A stretch of DNA of 64,000 nucleotides. Origin: Bacteroidaceae bacterium (lineage in GTDB: Bacteria; Bacteroidota; Bacteroidia; Bacteroidales; Bacteroidaceae). The stretch is taken from NCBI GenBank assembly GCA_017938245.1, contig JAGBBX010000033.1, forward strand, positions 1 through 64,000, read 5' to 3'. Below are positions 37,680 to 45,870 of the stretch, in pieces. Under the pieces are notes generated by a model that saw only the letters and a program-made list of their open reading frames with translations, had not been told where the DNA came from and ran no database searches. Every line of letters begins with the position of its first letter. Within the stretch, counting starts at the first letter, position 1. The translations under genes were made by a program, and so were the position numbers.

Positions 37680-40064
37680 ATGAAACTATCGGAGCTAAAA
37701 AATGGAGAGACCGCCGTAATTGTCCGCTTGTCGGGTCACGGTGGATTCCGTAAACGCATAATGGAAATGGGGTTCATAAGAGGCGAGAAGGTTAAATCGG
37801 TTCTCGACTCTCCTATGCACGACCCGGTAAAATATCACGTAATGGGGTACGATGTCTCGCTGCGACGCAACGAGGCAGCAATGATTGAGGTACTGCCCGA
37901 AGAGGAGGCGCGCAAAGAGCTTACTCCCGCGCATTCGTTTGGTTGTATGTCGGCGTGTGAGAACTGCAACAGCAGCTTCGGATGCAACTGCATCTACCGT
38001 CCCGCATCCACAAAACGCAATAATGTAATTGAGGTGGCTCTCGTGGGTAATCCCAACAGCGGCAAAACCTCGTTGTTCAATGCCCTATCGGGCAGCAGCG
38101 AGCACGTAGGCAACTACAGCGGTGTAACGGTAGACGCAAAGACCGGCAATCTTAACTACAAAGGCTACCGCATTAACCTTACCGACCTGCCGGGGACCTA
38201 CTCAATCTCGGCATATTCGCCCGAAGAGCGTTTCGTGCGTCGTCACCTGTTCGAGAAGCAACCCGACGTGATAATAAACGCAGTGGTAGCATCGAACATA
38301 GAGCGTAACCTCTACCTCACCACCGAACTTATCGATATGAACCTGCGCACTGTAGTAGCACTGAATATGTTCGACGAACTTGAGGCAAGCGGTGCCAAGA
38401 TTGACTATGAGCATCTTGGTGGAATGATGGGTATACCAATGATTCCCACAGTGGCAAAAGCCTCAAAGGGACTCGACCGACTTTTAGACACTGTCATTGA
38501 ACTGTTCGAGGGAGAGAACAAGACCATACGACACATACACATAAACTATGGCAGCACAATAGAGACCGAGATTACTCCACTATCACAGGAGCTGCACAAG
38601 GCCGAAGACCTCCCGCAGCAGTTCCCTGTTCGCTACTGGGCCCTGAAACTGCTTGAGCAGGACAAGGAAGCAATAGCACTTCTGAAAAATTGCAAAGACC
38701 TGGAGCTGTGGAACAATCTTGCACAGAGTGCAGCAAAAAAGGTACACACACGTCTGAAGGTAGATGTAGAGACTGCACTGAGCGATGCAAAATATGGTTT
38801 TATCAATGGAGCATTACAGGAGACCTTTACCCCAGGCGACCGCGACACACAACGCAAGACACGCCGCATCGACCGCTTGGTGGCTAACAAATGGTTAGGT
38901 TTTCCGCTTTTCTTATCGCTTATGTGGCTGATGTTCACAGCAGTATTCTATTTAGGCGCCTATCCGCAAGACTGGATAGACTCGGCATTCGGATGGTTGG
39001 GCGACCGCGTCACCGAGCTTATGCCCACAGGCGCTCTGCAAGACCTTATCGTTAACGGTATAATAGGTGGTGTAGGCAGCGTGGCAGTATTCTTGCCTCA
39101 GATACTGATACTCTACCTGTTTATTTCGCTTATGGAAGATTCGGGATATATGGCACGCGCCGCGTTCATTATGGACCGCATAATGCACAAAATGGGACTA
39201 CACGGAAAATCGTTTATCCCGATGCTTATGGGATTCGGATGCAATGTGCCCGCCATAATAGCCACACGCACCATAGAGAGCCACAGCAGCCGCATAATAA
39301 CGGTACTCATTACCCCCTTTATGTCGTGCAGCGCCCGTCTGCCGGTACTCATTTTGTTTGCCGGCACATTCTTTCCAAAATATGCTGCAACCGTGTTGAT
39401 AGGACTATATATTTTAGGAATACTGGTGGCAGCCGTTACAGCCCGTCTGCTAAGAAAGACAAAGTTCAAAGCCGACGAGACACCATTTGTAATGGAGCTT
39501 CCCCCCTACCGTATGCCAAGCGCAATAACCACACTGCGTCATATGTGGGAGAAGTGCGAACAGTATCTGCGTAAGATAGGAACAGTTGTTCTTACAGCCA
39601 CCATAATAATATGGTTCCTAAGCTATTATCCACGTCCCGAGGATAACTCGGTTACAACCGAGAGTGCAACTGTTGTAAACAGTTACGAGGGTTCGTATAT
39701 AGGAATGATTGGCAAAGCTATTGAGCCTGTGATGCAACCGTTGGGACTCAACTGGCGCGCCACAATAGGTATTATCACAAGTATCCCTGCAAAGGAACTT
39801 GTTGTCAGCACATTAGGAGTGCTATACAGCAGCGACAACGAAGAGAGTCTGCAAGAGACACTTGCAACATCGGGCGATTTTACACCACGCTCGGCAGCAT
39901 CGTTCCTTGTGTTCATCCTACTTTTCTTCCCCTGTATAGCCACAATCGCCGCCATTGCCGACGAGACGCGCAGCCGCCGATGGGCACTTTTCTCGGTGGT
40001 ATACAACACAGCTGTAGCGTGGTTGCTTGCCTTCCTCGTCTATCAAATAGGAGGATTATTCTAA
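37680..40064 (+). CDS. feoB: Ferrous iron transporter FeoA-FeoB fusion
   Basis: This 794-residue protein carries an FeoA SH3-like domain at residues 1-75, a Cys-rich linker (C89, C93, C96, C102, C104), and a cytoplasmic G domain with G1 GNPNSGKTS (123-131), DLPGTYS (G3) and NMFD (G4-like). About eight membrane helices form the Fe(II) permease (core gate motifs, including GFGCNVPAI and SCSARLPVL). The FeoA-FeoB fusion is normal in Bacteroidetes. A hemerythrin gene follows after 33 nt. Confidence 0.96.
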   Translation: MKLSELKNGETAVIVRLSGHGGFRKRIMEMGFIRGEKVKSVLDSPMHDPVKYHVMGYDVSLRRNEAAMIEVLPEEEARKELTPAHSFGCMSACENCNSSFGCNCIYRPASTKRNNVIEVALVGNPNSGKTSLFNALSGSSEHVGNYSGVTVDAKTGNLNYKGYRINLTDLPGTYSISAYSPEERFVRRHLFEKQPDVIINAVVASNIERNLYLTTELIDMNLRTVVALNMFDELEASGAKIDYEHLGGMMGIPMIPTVAKASKGLDRLLDTVIELFEGENKTIRHIHINYGSTIETEITPLSQELHKAEDLPQQFPVRYWALKLLEQDKEAIALLKNCKDLELWNNLAQSAAKKVHTRLKVDVETALSDAKYGFINGALQETFTPGDRDTQRKTRRIDRLVANKWLGFPLFLSLMWLMFTAVFYLGAYPQDWIDSAFGWLGDRVTELMPTGALQDLIVNGIIGGVGSVAVFLPQILILYLFISLMEDSGYMARAAFIMDRIMHKMGLHGKSFIPMLMGFGCNVPAIIATRTIESHSSRIITVLITPFMSCSARLPVLILFAGTFFPKYAATVLIGLYILGILVAAVTARLLRKTKFKADETPFVMELPPYRMPSAITTLRHMWEKCEQYLRKIGTVVLTATIIIWFLSYYPRPEDNSVTTESATVVNSYEGSYIGMIGKAIEPVMQPLGLNWRATIGIITSIPAKELVVSTLGVLYSSDNEESLQETLATSGDFTPRSAASFLVFILLFFPCIATIAAIADETRSRRWALFSVVYNTAVAWLLAFLVYQIGGLF

Positions 40065-40097
40065 ACAACTTATAAACTATAAAAACAAAAAAGAATT

Positions 40098-40796
40098 ATG
40101 AACAAGACAATATACACACGAAGAATGAAGCTCGCCCAACTTATTGCCGACAATAACGAGCTTCTATCGCTGCTACAGCGCCTTGATATAAAATTGGGAT
40201 TCGGCGAAGCTACAGTAGAGGATATTTGCCGCCGCTACAATCTATCGACCGAGCTGTTTCTTATGATATGCAATATCTATTCGTTCCGCGACTACGAGCC
40301 ACAGACCGATATTCTCACAAAGGATGATATAACGCACATCACAAACTATCTTCAGGCATCGCACAATTACTACAAACAGGTGTGCTTCCCCTCGATACAC
40401 GATAAGATTCACTCCCTTGTGAGTACACTCGATGACGTGAGCCGCCATCTGATAGACAAATTCTACGACGACTACGACTGCGAAGTACGCAACCATTTTA
40501 AATATGAAGAGAGCATTGTATTTCCTTATATCGAGTCGTTATTGGCAGGCACACAGCCCAAAGACAGCAAATACAATATATCTAAATTCGAGAAGAGTCA
40601 CAGCTACATAGGCGAGAAGCTGAACGACCTGAAGAATATTATAATAAAGTATCTGCCCGAGGAGTCGTGCTCGCCCTTGCACTTCGAGATTCTTAAGGAG
40701 ATATACATTACCGAAAGCGACCTGCAGAAACACTCACTAATAGAGAACAGATTGCTTGTTTCACTTGTAGAAAAATTGGAAAAAAACAATGAGTAG
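40098..40796 (+). CDS. Hemerythrin-domain protein
   Basis: This 232-residue helical protein has a hemerythrin-like HHE domain: H-rich iron ligands include CFPSIHDKIHSLV, the HFKYEES motif (H-x3-E) and KSHSYIGEKL, and a C-terminal H in KHSLIENRLL. The N-terminal 80 residues resemble the RIC/ScdA type domain. It may bind di-iron and respond to oxygen or nitric oxide. It follows feoAB and overlaps the LuxR gene by 8 nt, so it is part of an iron or redox stress operon. Confidence 0.82.
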   Translation: MNKTIYTRRMKLAQLIADNNELLSLLQRLDIKLGFGEATVEDICRRYNLSTELFLMICNIYSFRDYEPQTDILTKDDITHITNYLQASHNYYKQVCFPSIHDKIHSLVSTLDDVSRHLIDKFYDDYDCEVRNHFKYEESIVFPYIESLLAGTQPKDSKYNISKFEKSHSYIGEKLNDLKNIIIKYLPEESCSPLHFEILKEIYITESDLQKHSLIENRLLVSLVEKLEKNNE

Positions 40797-41388
40797 ACAA
40801 AAGAAACAGAAAATAGTACTCATTGAACCTTCGGAGATTATTGCCGCAGGGTTCAAGCAGATTGTAGACAAAAGTTTCGAGTTCGAGGTTGCAAATACGC
40901 TACCCGACCCCGGATTCTACAATGCGACACAAATGAAGTGCGATATTATTGTCATAAATCCGACGGTGATAAACTACAACGAACGCTTCGACATACGCAC
41001 CTACTTCTGCGCAGGTGGCGAAAGCACCTGTATCGTTGCACTCACAAGCAACAGCATCGAAGAGAGGGTAATTCGTCAGTACGATGGTTGCATAAGTATA
41101 TACGACCCCTCGACACGCATAATACAGAAGTTACAGAGTGCTATCGAAGAGGCACAACAGAACCCCAAAGGCGAACACAACGAACTATCGTCACGCGAAC
41201 GCGACATTCTTGTAGCAGTGGCAAAAGGCAAGACAAACAAAGAGATTGCCGACGAGTTTAACCTCTCGGTATACACTGTAATATCGCACCGACGCAATAT
41301 TTCGCGTAAATTAGGCATTAACAGTATCCCGGGACTTACGGTATATGCCATTATGAATAAGTTGGTTGATATGTCCGATTTTAATTAA
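40789..41388 (+). CDS. LuxR/NarL family regulator with degenerate receiver
   Basis: This 199-residue protein has an N-terminal receiver-like fold in which the phospho-accepting Asp is apparently replaced (CDIIVINPTV carries Asn). The C-terminal LuxR HTH runs from about residue 130 (LSSRERDILVAVAKGKTNKEIADEFNLSVYTVISHRRNIS). Phosphorylation is therefore unlikely; activity may be controlled by its partner or another signal. It overlaps the hemerythrin gene by 8 nt and is probably co-expressed with it. Confidence 0.85.
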   Translation: MSRQKKQKIVLIEPSEIIAAGFKQIVDKSFEFEVANTLPDPGFYNATQMKCDIIVINPTVINYNERFDIRTYFCAGGESTCIVALTSNSIEERVIRQYDGCISIYDPSTRIIQKLQSAIEEAQQNPKGEHNELSSRERDILVAVAKGKTNKEIADEFNLSVYTVISHRRNISRKLGINSIPGLTVYAIMNKLVDMSDFN

Positions 41389-41395
41389 GCATACT

Positions 41396-41869
41396 ATGGC
41401 CGAAGAGTTAATTATATCAGAGGGCAGCAAAGAGGAGAAATATTCTCTGCTATACAAACAGATAGCTTCGCTCATCGAGGGCGAGAGCGACACTATTGCC
41501 AATATGGCAAATATTGCAGCGATGATTCAAGAGACATTCCACTTCTGGTGGACAGGTTTTTATCGCGTCCTTGATGGGCAACTTATCCTAGGCCCCTTTC
41601 AAGGGCCACTCGCCTGTTCGCGAATAGCATACGGTCGCGGCGTCTGCGGAACAGCGTGGAAAGAACGCCGTACACAGCTTGTTCCCGACGTAGATAAATT
41701 CCCCGGGCACATTGCTTGCAGCAGTCTCTCGCGCAGCGAGATTGTTGTTCCCGTGTTCGACGAGGATGGCACCGTCACAGCCGTATTAGATATTGACAGT
41801 GAACATATTGCCACATTCGACGAGTGTGATAAAGAGTGGTTAGAGAAAATCGTATCACTGATAAAATAG
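41396..41869 (+). CDS. GAF-domain free methionine-(R)-sulfoxide reductase
   Basis: This 157-residue GAF protein of the fRMsr type reduces free methionine-R-sulfoxide. Cysteines for catalysis are seen at GPLACSRIAYGRGVCGTAW and HIACSS. I chose the start at 41396 (MAEELIISEG) by the family start and because it lies just 7 nt after the LuxR stop. Ends at a strong hairpin. The oxidant-repair role fits the iron and redox setting of this operon. Confidence 0.9.
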   Translation: MAEELIISEGSKEEKYSLLYKQIASLIEGESDTIANMANIAAMIQETFHFWWTGFYRVLDGQLILGPFQGPLACSRIAYGRGVCGTAWKERRTQLVPDVDKFPGHIACSSLSRSEIVVPVFDEDGTVTAVLDIDSEHIATFDECDKEWLEKIVSLIK

Positions 41870-41904
41870 GCTTGCAGAGCAGCCGTCCACGAGCAACGGT
41901 TCAC

Positions 41905-41948
41905 AGTAAACAATTATGGCGACCTTGTGGTAGCCATAATTGTTTACT
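41905..41948. terminator. Terminator after fRMsr
   Basis: A perfect 16-bp stem (AGTAAACAATTATGGC) and 12-nt loop lie between convergent genes. Confidence 0.85.
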
Positions 41949-41960
41949 ATACTCTTTTCT

Positions 41961-42446
41961 TTATTTCATTTCCTTTTTTACATCTTTGCCACGGGCAGCA
42001 CCTTTTGCATTTTTATTATTGAATCTCTTGCCCTGCTGCTTGGCGAAACGGTTCTTACCCTGCGAACCACTCTTGCTCATAACCTTCTCGACCTGTGGTG
42101 CAGTCAGAATCTTAGAGAACTTACCGACATACTCTTTATTCACATTGGCAATCTTTGCCTGTGTCTCGTACCTCTTTTGCAGACGTTCGATACGCTGTGC
42201 ATCTGTCGGTTCCCCCTTCTGCTTATTCATTTCGGGATGCGTCGCTTTTAGCGCTGCCACATACTCTTTATAAAGAGTTACAAATTTAGCCGATGTCTTC
42301 TCGTCGAGCAAAAGTTCTTTACTCAGTTTCTTTGCTCTAAACTCCACTCTCTGTTCGGGTGTAATTTTACCCTTATGCTCCTGCGCATTAGCAGCAAATG
42401 ATAATACAAATGCCAAAAGCACCAATACAAATAAATTCTTTCTCAT
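41961..42446 (-). CDS. Periplasmic helical protein, Spy/CpxP-like
   Basis: This 161-residue exported protein has a signal peptide (1-21, AANAQ) and a helical, highly charged body (ITPEQRVEFRAKKLSKELLLDEKTSAKFVTLYKEYVAALKA). The pattern resembles LTxxQ/Spy-type periplasmic proteins. The C-terminal 40 residues are a basic Gly/Asn/Lys-rich tail. Function unknown; likely envelope chaperone or stress protein. Confidence 0.6.
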   Translation of the reverse strand: MRKNLFVLVLLAFVLSFAANAQEHKGKITPEQRVEFRAKKLSKELLLDEKTSAKFVTLYKEYVAALKATHPEMNKQKGEPTDAQRIERLQKRYETQAKIANVNKEYVGKFSKILTAPQVEKVMSKSGSQGKNRFAKQQGKRFNNKNAKGAARGKDVKKEMK

Positions 42447-42555
42447 TTTTACTCTTTTTTTGTTGTTATACTCAACTATTTGACTCAGAGTAAAGTATTT
42501 GGTTTAATTGTAAATCTTTTTTAACAAAATCACAGTTCTTGTAGTTCATAAAAAC

Positions 42556-42586
42556 GACGTGTCAACCGTCCTGCGGTTGACACGTC
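42556..42586. terminator. Terminator after the acetyltransferase gene
   Basis: The 13-bp stem GACGTGTCAACCG and complement with a 5-nt loop ends the minus-strand gene pair 43224-44255 and 42601-43227. Confidence 0.75.
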
Positions 42587-42600
42587 TTATCATCGATACA

Positions 42601-43227
42601 TCAATGTTTTAATTTCGTTTCTGCAAATATTATCTCTAATTGCTCACGAGTGAAACGCTCCTCCTCGGGGTACAAAATTCTTTCGTGCTCAAGAATCTCG
42701 TCGATAGTCCATTTGAATTTAATGGGCTTTGCAGGTACTCCGCCTGCAACACAATAGGGTGGCAGACTTTTTGTTACGACAGAGCCGGCAGCAACTGTCG
42801 AACCTCTGCCAATCACTGCACCCGATAATAGAACCACGTTCATTCCTATCCAAACATCCTCTTCCACAACAACATCCTTATCAAATCCTTTTGGTTTCTC
42901 GGCCTCGGTAATTTCTATAAAATTTCTACCAATAATCATTGCGTGATTCCCCGTTGCAACCTTTAAACCTTGCGTGGCCACTGAATACTTTTTCATAATA
43001 AACTTTGCATTCGTTGCTAATACAACCGCATTATCCAATTTATTATTGCCGTATAGATATATATTCCTTGTATTTAAAAGAGTAAGCGGCGGATTAAGAG
43101 TTACATTATCACCTATATATCCAAATTTTTTTCTTGAGAATCCAAAATATGTTCGATAGAAAAACAACAATCCTCTTAAAAAAACATTCTCTTGTATTTT
43201 TTTAAATAATTTTTGTTTTATGTTCAT
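42601..43227 (-). CDS. Hexapeptide-repeat acetyltransferase
   Basis: This 208-residue left-handed beta-helix acyltransferase has hexapeptide repeats (about 70-180) with IEITEAEKPKGFDKDVVVEEDVWIGMNVVLLSGAVIGRGSTVAAGSVVTKSLPPYCVAGGVPAK, the CatB/WbbJ type pattern with a late GGVPAKPI motif. It probably acetylates a surface glycan. It overlaps the glycosyltransferase gene by 4 nt and is translationally coupled. Confidence 0.85.
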   Translation of the reverse strand: MNIKQKLFKKIQENVFLRGLLFFYRTYFGFSRKKFGYIGDNVTLNPPLTLLNTRNIYLYGNNKLDNAVVLATNAKFIMKKYSVATQGLKVATGNHAMIIGRNFIEITEAEKPKGFDKDVVVEEDVWIGMNVVLLSGAVIGRGSTVAAGSVVTKSLPPYCVAGGVPAKPIKFKWTIDEILEHERILYPEEERFTREQLEIIFAETKLKH

Positions 43228-44255
43228 TGCAAAACTTTTTTAATTGAGTATAGGAGTGATACAAAATAGTAATTTTTAGTAATGCAACCAAAGAAGAAGA
43301 GGCGAGGATATAATGGCAGTTTCTTCCAACAGTATTTTAAAGCAAGCTCTTTCCATATAGGCATTTTACATTTTAGCCTAAACCATTCCATTTTTTCTGT
43401 TAGCGTTTTATCGGACTGAAGAGTGTGTGATATCGTACTGCGTGAGTTGCCTATGAATAGTCTGTCGTTCCTCTCCTCGGCTAAATCCTTGCTTAGATTC
43501 CAAGAGTTTATATTCTCTTTAATATAGTTATATAGAATAAGATTCTTCTCCATCCTATCGGTGCGAATTGTACCTGTAAGCGATGCCGGATTTATTCTAT
43601 AGTGATAATACTCGCCATTATTATATGCCACAGATTTTGCATATTTCAGATAGTCGAGGTTAAAAACCACATCCTCGCTAATAAGTTCCCTTTCGCTATG
43701 GAATCTCACATTATGCTCTTGGATAATTGCCATACGATACATTGCCGTACAGGCCGAGCATTGTATTTTGTGGTCGACCTTTGCCGAGGGTTCTGATGCA
43801 ATTATATCGAGCATAAGTCCCTTAACCGCATCATCTTTGTACAGAGTTATTTTGTCGATGGGCTCTGCCGGCGCAGCCTCAGCCTCGTTGGTGAAGCGTC
43901 GGAATTTATAATAGAGTGCGTCTAACGCATTATCCTTGGCCAGATTATATAGGTGCTCGTATGTATAAAGGTCGATAAAATCGTCGCTATCGAGGAATGT
44001 TACATACTCCCCGGTGGCAATTTCCAATCCGCTGTTACGCGCAAATCCTAAACCGCCATTCTCTTTGTGTACTACTTTTATGCGACTGTCGCGTCGAGCA
44101 TACTCGTCGCACTTCTGCGGACAATTATCGGGCGATTGGTCATCGACAAGAATTATCTCAATGTCGTGCAGTGTCTGGTTTATTACCGACGACAGACATT
44201 TATCGAGATATCTCTCGACGTTATATACAGGGATTATAACTGATAGTTTTTTCAT
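43224..44255 (-). CDS. Family 2 glycosyltransferase
   Basis: This GT-A glycosyltransferase of 343 residues has KLSVIIPVYNVERYLDKCL at the N-terminus, ILVDDQSPDNCPQ, GGLGFARNSGLE, and TFLDSDDFI (DxD region) near residue 93. The C-terminal part is predicted helical. It is paired with the acetyltransferase, suggesting a surface polysaccharide or lipopolysaccharide modification; acceptor unknown. Confidence 0.85.
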   Translation of the reverse strand: MKKLSVIIPVYNVERYLDKCLSSVINQTLHDIEIILVDDQSPDNCPQKCDEYARRDSRIKVVHKENGGLGFARNSGLEIATGEYVTFLDSDDFIDLYTYEHLYNLAKDNALDALYYKFRRFTNEAEAAPAEPIDKITLYKDDAVKGLMLDIIASEPSAKVDHKIQCSACTAMYRMAIIQEHNVRFHSERELISEDVVFNLDYLKYAKSVAYNNGEYYHYRINPASLTGTIRTDRMEKNLILYNYIKENINSWNLSKDLAEERNDRLFIGNSRSTISHTLQSDKTLTEKMEWFRLKCKMPIWKELALKYCWKKLPLYPRLFFFGCITKNYYFVSLLYSIKKVLQ

Positions 44256-44410
44256 ATCTTCGGCAGAGGATGCATATTCTAAACATTCTTATCTGTAATA
44301 AGAGACTGCCTGCAAGAAACTTAAAATATTAATTACAAATTCTTACAGGACAGTCACTTATCTTTTCATCAACACTCTCTTACCTCTATATAAGGATAGA
44401 AAGCTGAAGA

Positions 44411-45478
44411 TTATTTTGTATGCTTAACGTCGATAAGTTCTACCTCGAACTTAAGAGCATCGTTGGGACCGATAAGGTTCGAAGCGCCACGCTCGCCGTA
44501 TGCAAGTTCTGAAGGAATCCACAAGATAATCTTACCACCTTTGCCTACAAGCTGCATACCCTCGGTCCAACCCTTGATAACTCGATTAAGAGGAAACTCA
44601 ATGGGATTATCGTTCATATAGGTATCGGGCTGATAACGTTTGAGCATCTCCTGACGCTCGGCGGGCATATCGGCGAAACGAGATGCATCGAACACCTGCT
44701 CTTTTCTTGTAGTACCTTTATAGTGTACCTTTACTGTATCTGTAGGAGCTGTAGCCTTAGCCGACATATCACCCTCGCTAACAATCTTGTATAGCAATCC
44801 GCTCTCTGTCTTTTTAACACCCGACTCCTTCTCTACCTGAGCAAGCCACTCTTCAGACTCTTTTTTATTCTTCTGAGGAATAACCACTGTAAAATAGTTG
44901 TTCATAAATGCCTCGGCCTGCTCAATAGTAACCCTTACATTGGCGCTGTTTGCCTCATCATATCCCATAAGCAACCAATATGTCTGCAATGGAAGCTGGC
45001 TCTTAATAAGGTCGGCACCTGTAGCAAAACCAATTGCCGACGAAATGAGATTCTGCTCCTCCTCTGATGCAAACATTGTCTCGGGGTTAAAATCGAGTTC
45101 TATAGGAGCTGCTGTACTATCACTCTTTGCCAACTCCTGAGCACGCAATTTCTTTACACGCTCACCATACTTTGTCATAAAGAACTCGCTCAACTGATTA
45201 GGAGCTGTCTCGGCAGTAATCTCGGTTTCACCGCTCTTGATTGCTTTCTCACCAAGCGCAGCTGCCTCAAGAGCTTTCTTGAAAAGCTCTGTATTCAACT
45301 TCATAGGACCAAGATCGCGGCTCATTCCCTGTGAAAGGTTTGTACCGAGTATGTATGAGAGGGTATCAAGTTTCGACTTATTGCCTTTTACAATACCATC
45401 TACACTCTTGCCGCTACCGCAAGAGATTACGAATGCGGCAAACAAAGAAAATGCCGCTGTAAGGAAGATTTTTTTCAT
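44411..45478 (-). CDS. FKBP-type peptidyl-prolyl isomerase lipoprotein
   Basis: This 355-residue lipoprotein (lipobox ends VISC20) has an N-terminal helical dimer region, then an FKBP domain (about 250-352) with VKVHYKGTTRKEQVFDAS, EFPLNRVIKGWTEGMQLVGKGGKIILWIPSELAYGERGA and LKFEVELIDV. It is expected to work as a folding helper in the periplasm or at the outer membrane. Single gene with its own terminator. Confidence 0.92.
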   Translation of the reverse strand: MKKIFLTAAFSLFAAFVISCGSGKSVDGIVKGNKSKLDTLSYILGTNLSQGMSRDLGPMKLNTELFKKALEAAALGEKAIKSGETEITAETAPNQLSEFFMTKYGERVKKLRAQELAKSDSTAAPIELDFNPETMFASEEEQNLISSAIGFATGADLIKSQLPLQTYWLLMGYDEANSANVRVTIEQAEAFMNNYFTVVIPQKNKKESEEWLAQVEKESGVKKTESGLLYKIVSEGDMSAKATAPTDTVKVHYKGTTRKEQVFDASRFADMPAERQEMLKRYQPDTYMNDNPIEFPLNRVIKGWTEGMQLVGKGGKIILWIPSELAYGERGASNLIGPNDALKFEVELIDVKHTK

Positions 45479-45628
45479 AAGTTTTATGTTTTAATTTAGA
45501 AGTTTTATTGCAAAACGGCCATAAAGGTACTCATTTTATGCGAATTAAGCACTATCTCGAGTCAAAATCATCATCATTTTAAAAAACTTAACAATTTAAC
45601 CAAATCTACGTGGTAGAAAAGAGAGCAA

Positions 45629-45663
45629 AAAAAAGGCTGCGAGTAAAAATCGCAGCCTTTTTT
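45629..45663. terminator. Hairpin downstream of the acyl-CoA ligase, in the ligase-FKBP gap
   Basis: AAAAAAGGCTGCGA pairs with TCGCAGCCTTTTTT over 14 bp with a 7-nt loop. Both flanking genes read leftward, so the minus-strand ligase (45871-47778) is the gene ended here. Confidence 0.8.
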
Positions 45664-45674
45664 ACAAGCTATTA

Positions 45675-45862
45675 GAAGCTGTTTAAATTTATATCGTTAA
45701 GTTTTTTATAGGTCAAAAATAGAATGTTTTATTATTTTTTGAGGGCGCGTAGCGGGCTACGTAACCGAGAAAAAGAGAAAAACAGGCATTTTTGAACATA
45801 AAAGACAACGAAATAGCAACTTCCAATATAATAAAACTTTTTTTAGAAATTTAAACAGCTTC
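45675..45862. mobile_element. 188-bp MITE with 16-bp terminal inverted repeats
   Basis: The ends GAAGCTGTTTAAATTT (45675) and AAATTTAAACAGCTTC (45862) are perfect inverted repeats. Flanking trinucleotides TTA on both sides (45672-45674 and 45863-45865) are a plausible target duplication. There is no coding sequence inside. A small inner hairpin (GTAGC/GCTAC) is present. This is typical of miniature inverted-repeat elements mobilised by an IS5-like transposase (subgroups duplicating TNA), though the parent IS is not in this window. Confidence 0.7.
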
Positions 45863-45870
45863 TTATTTTA

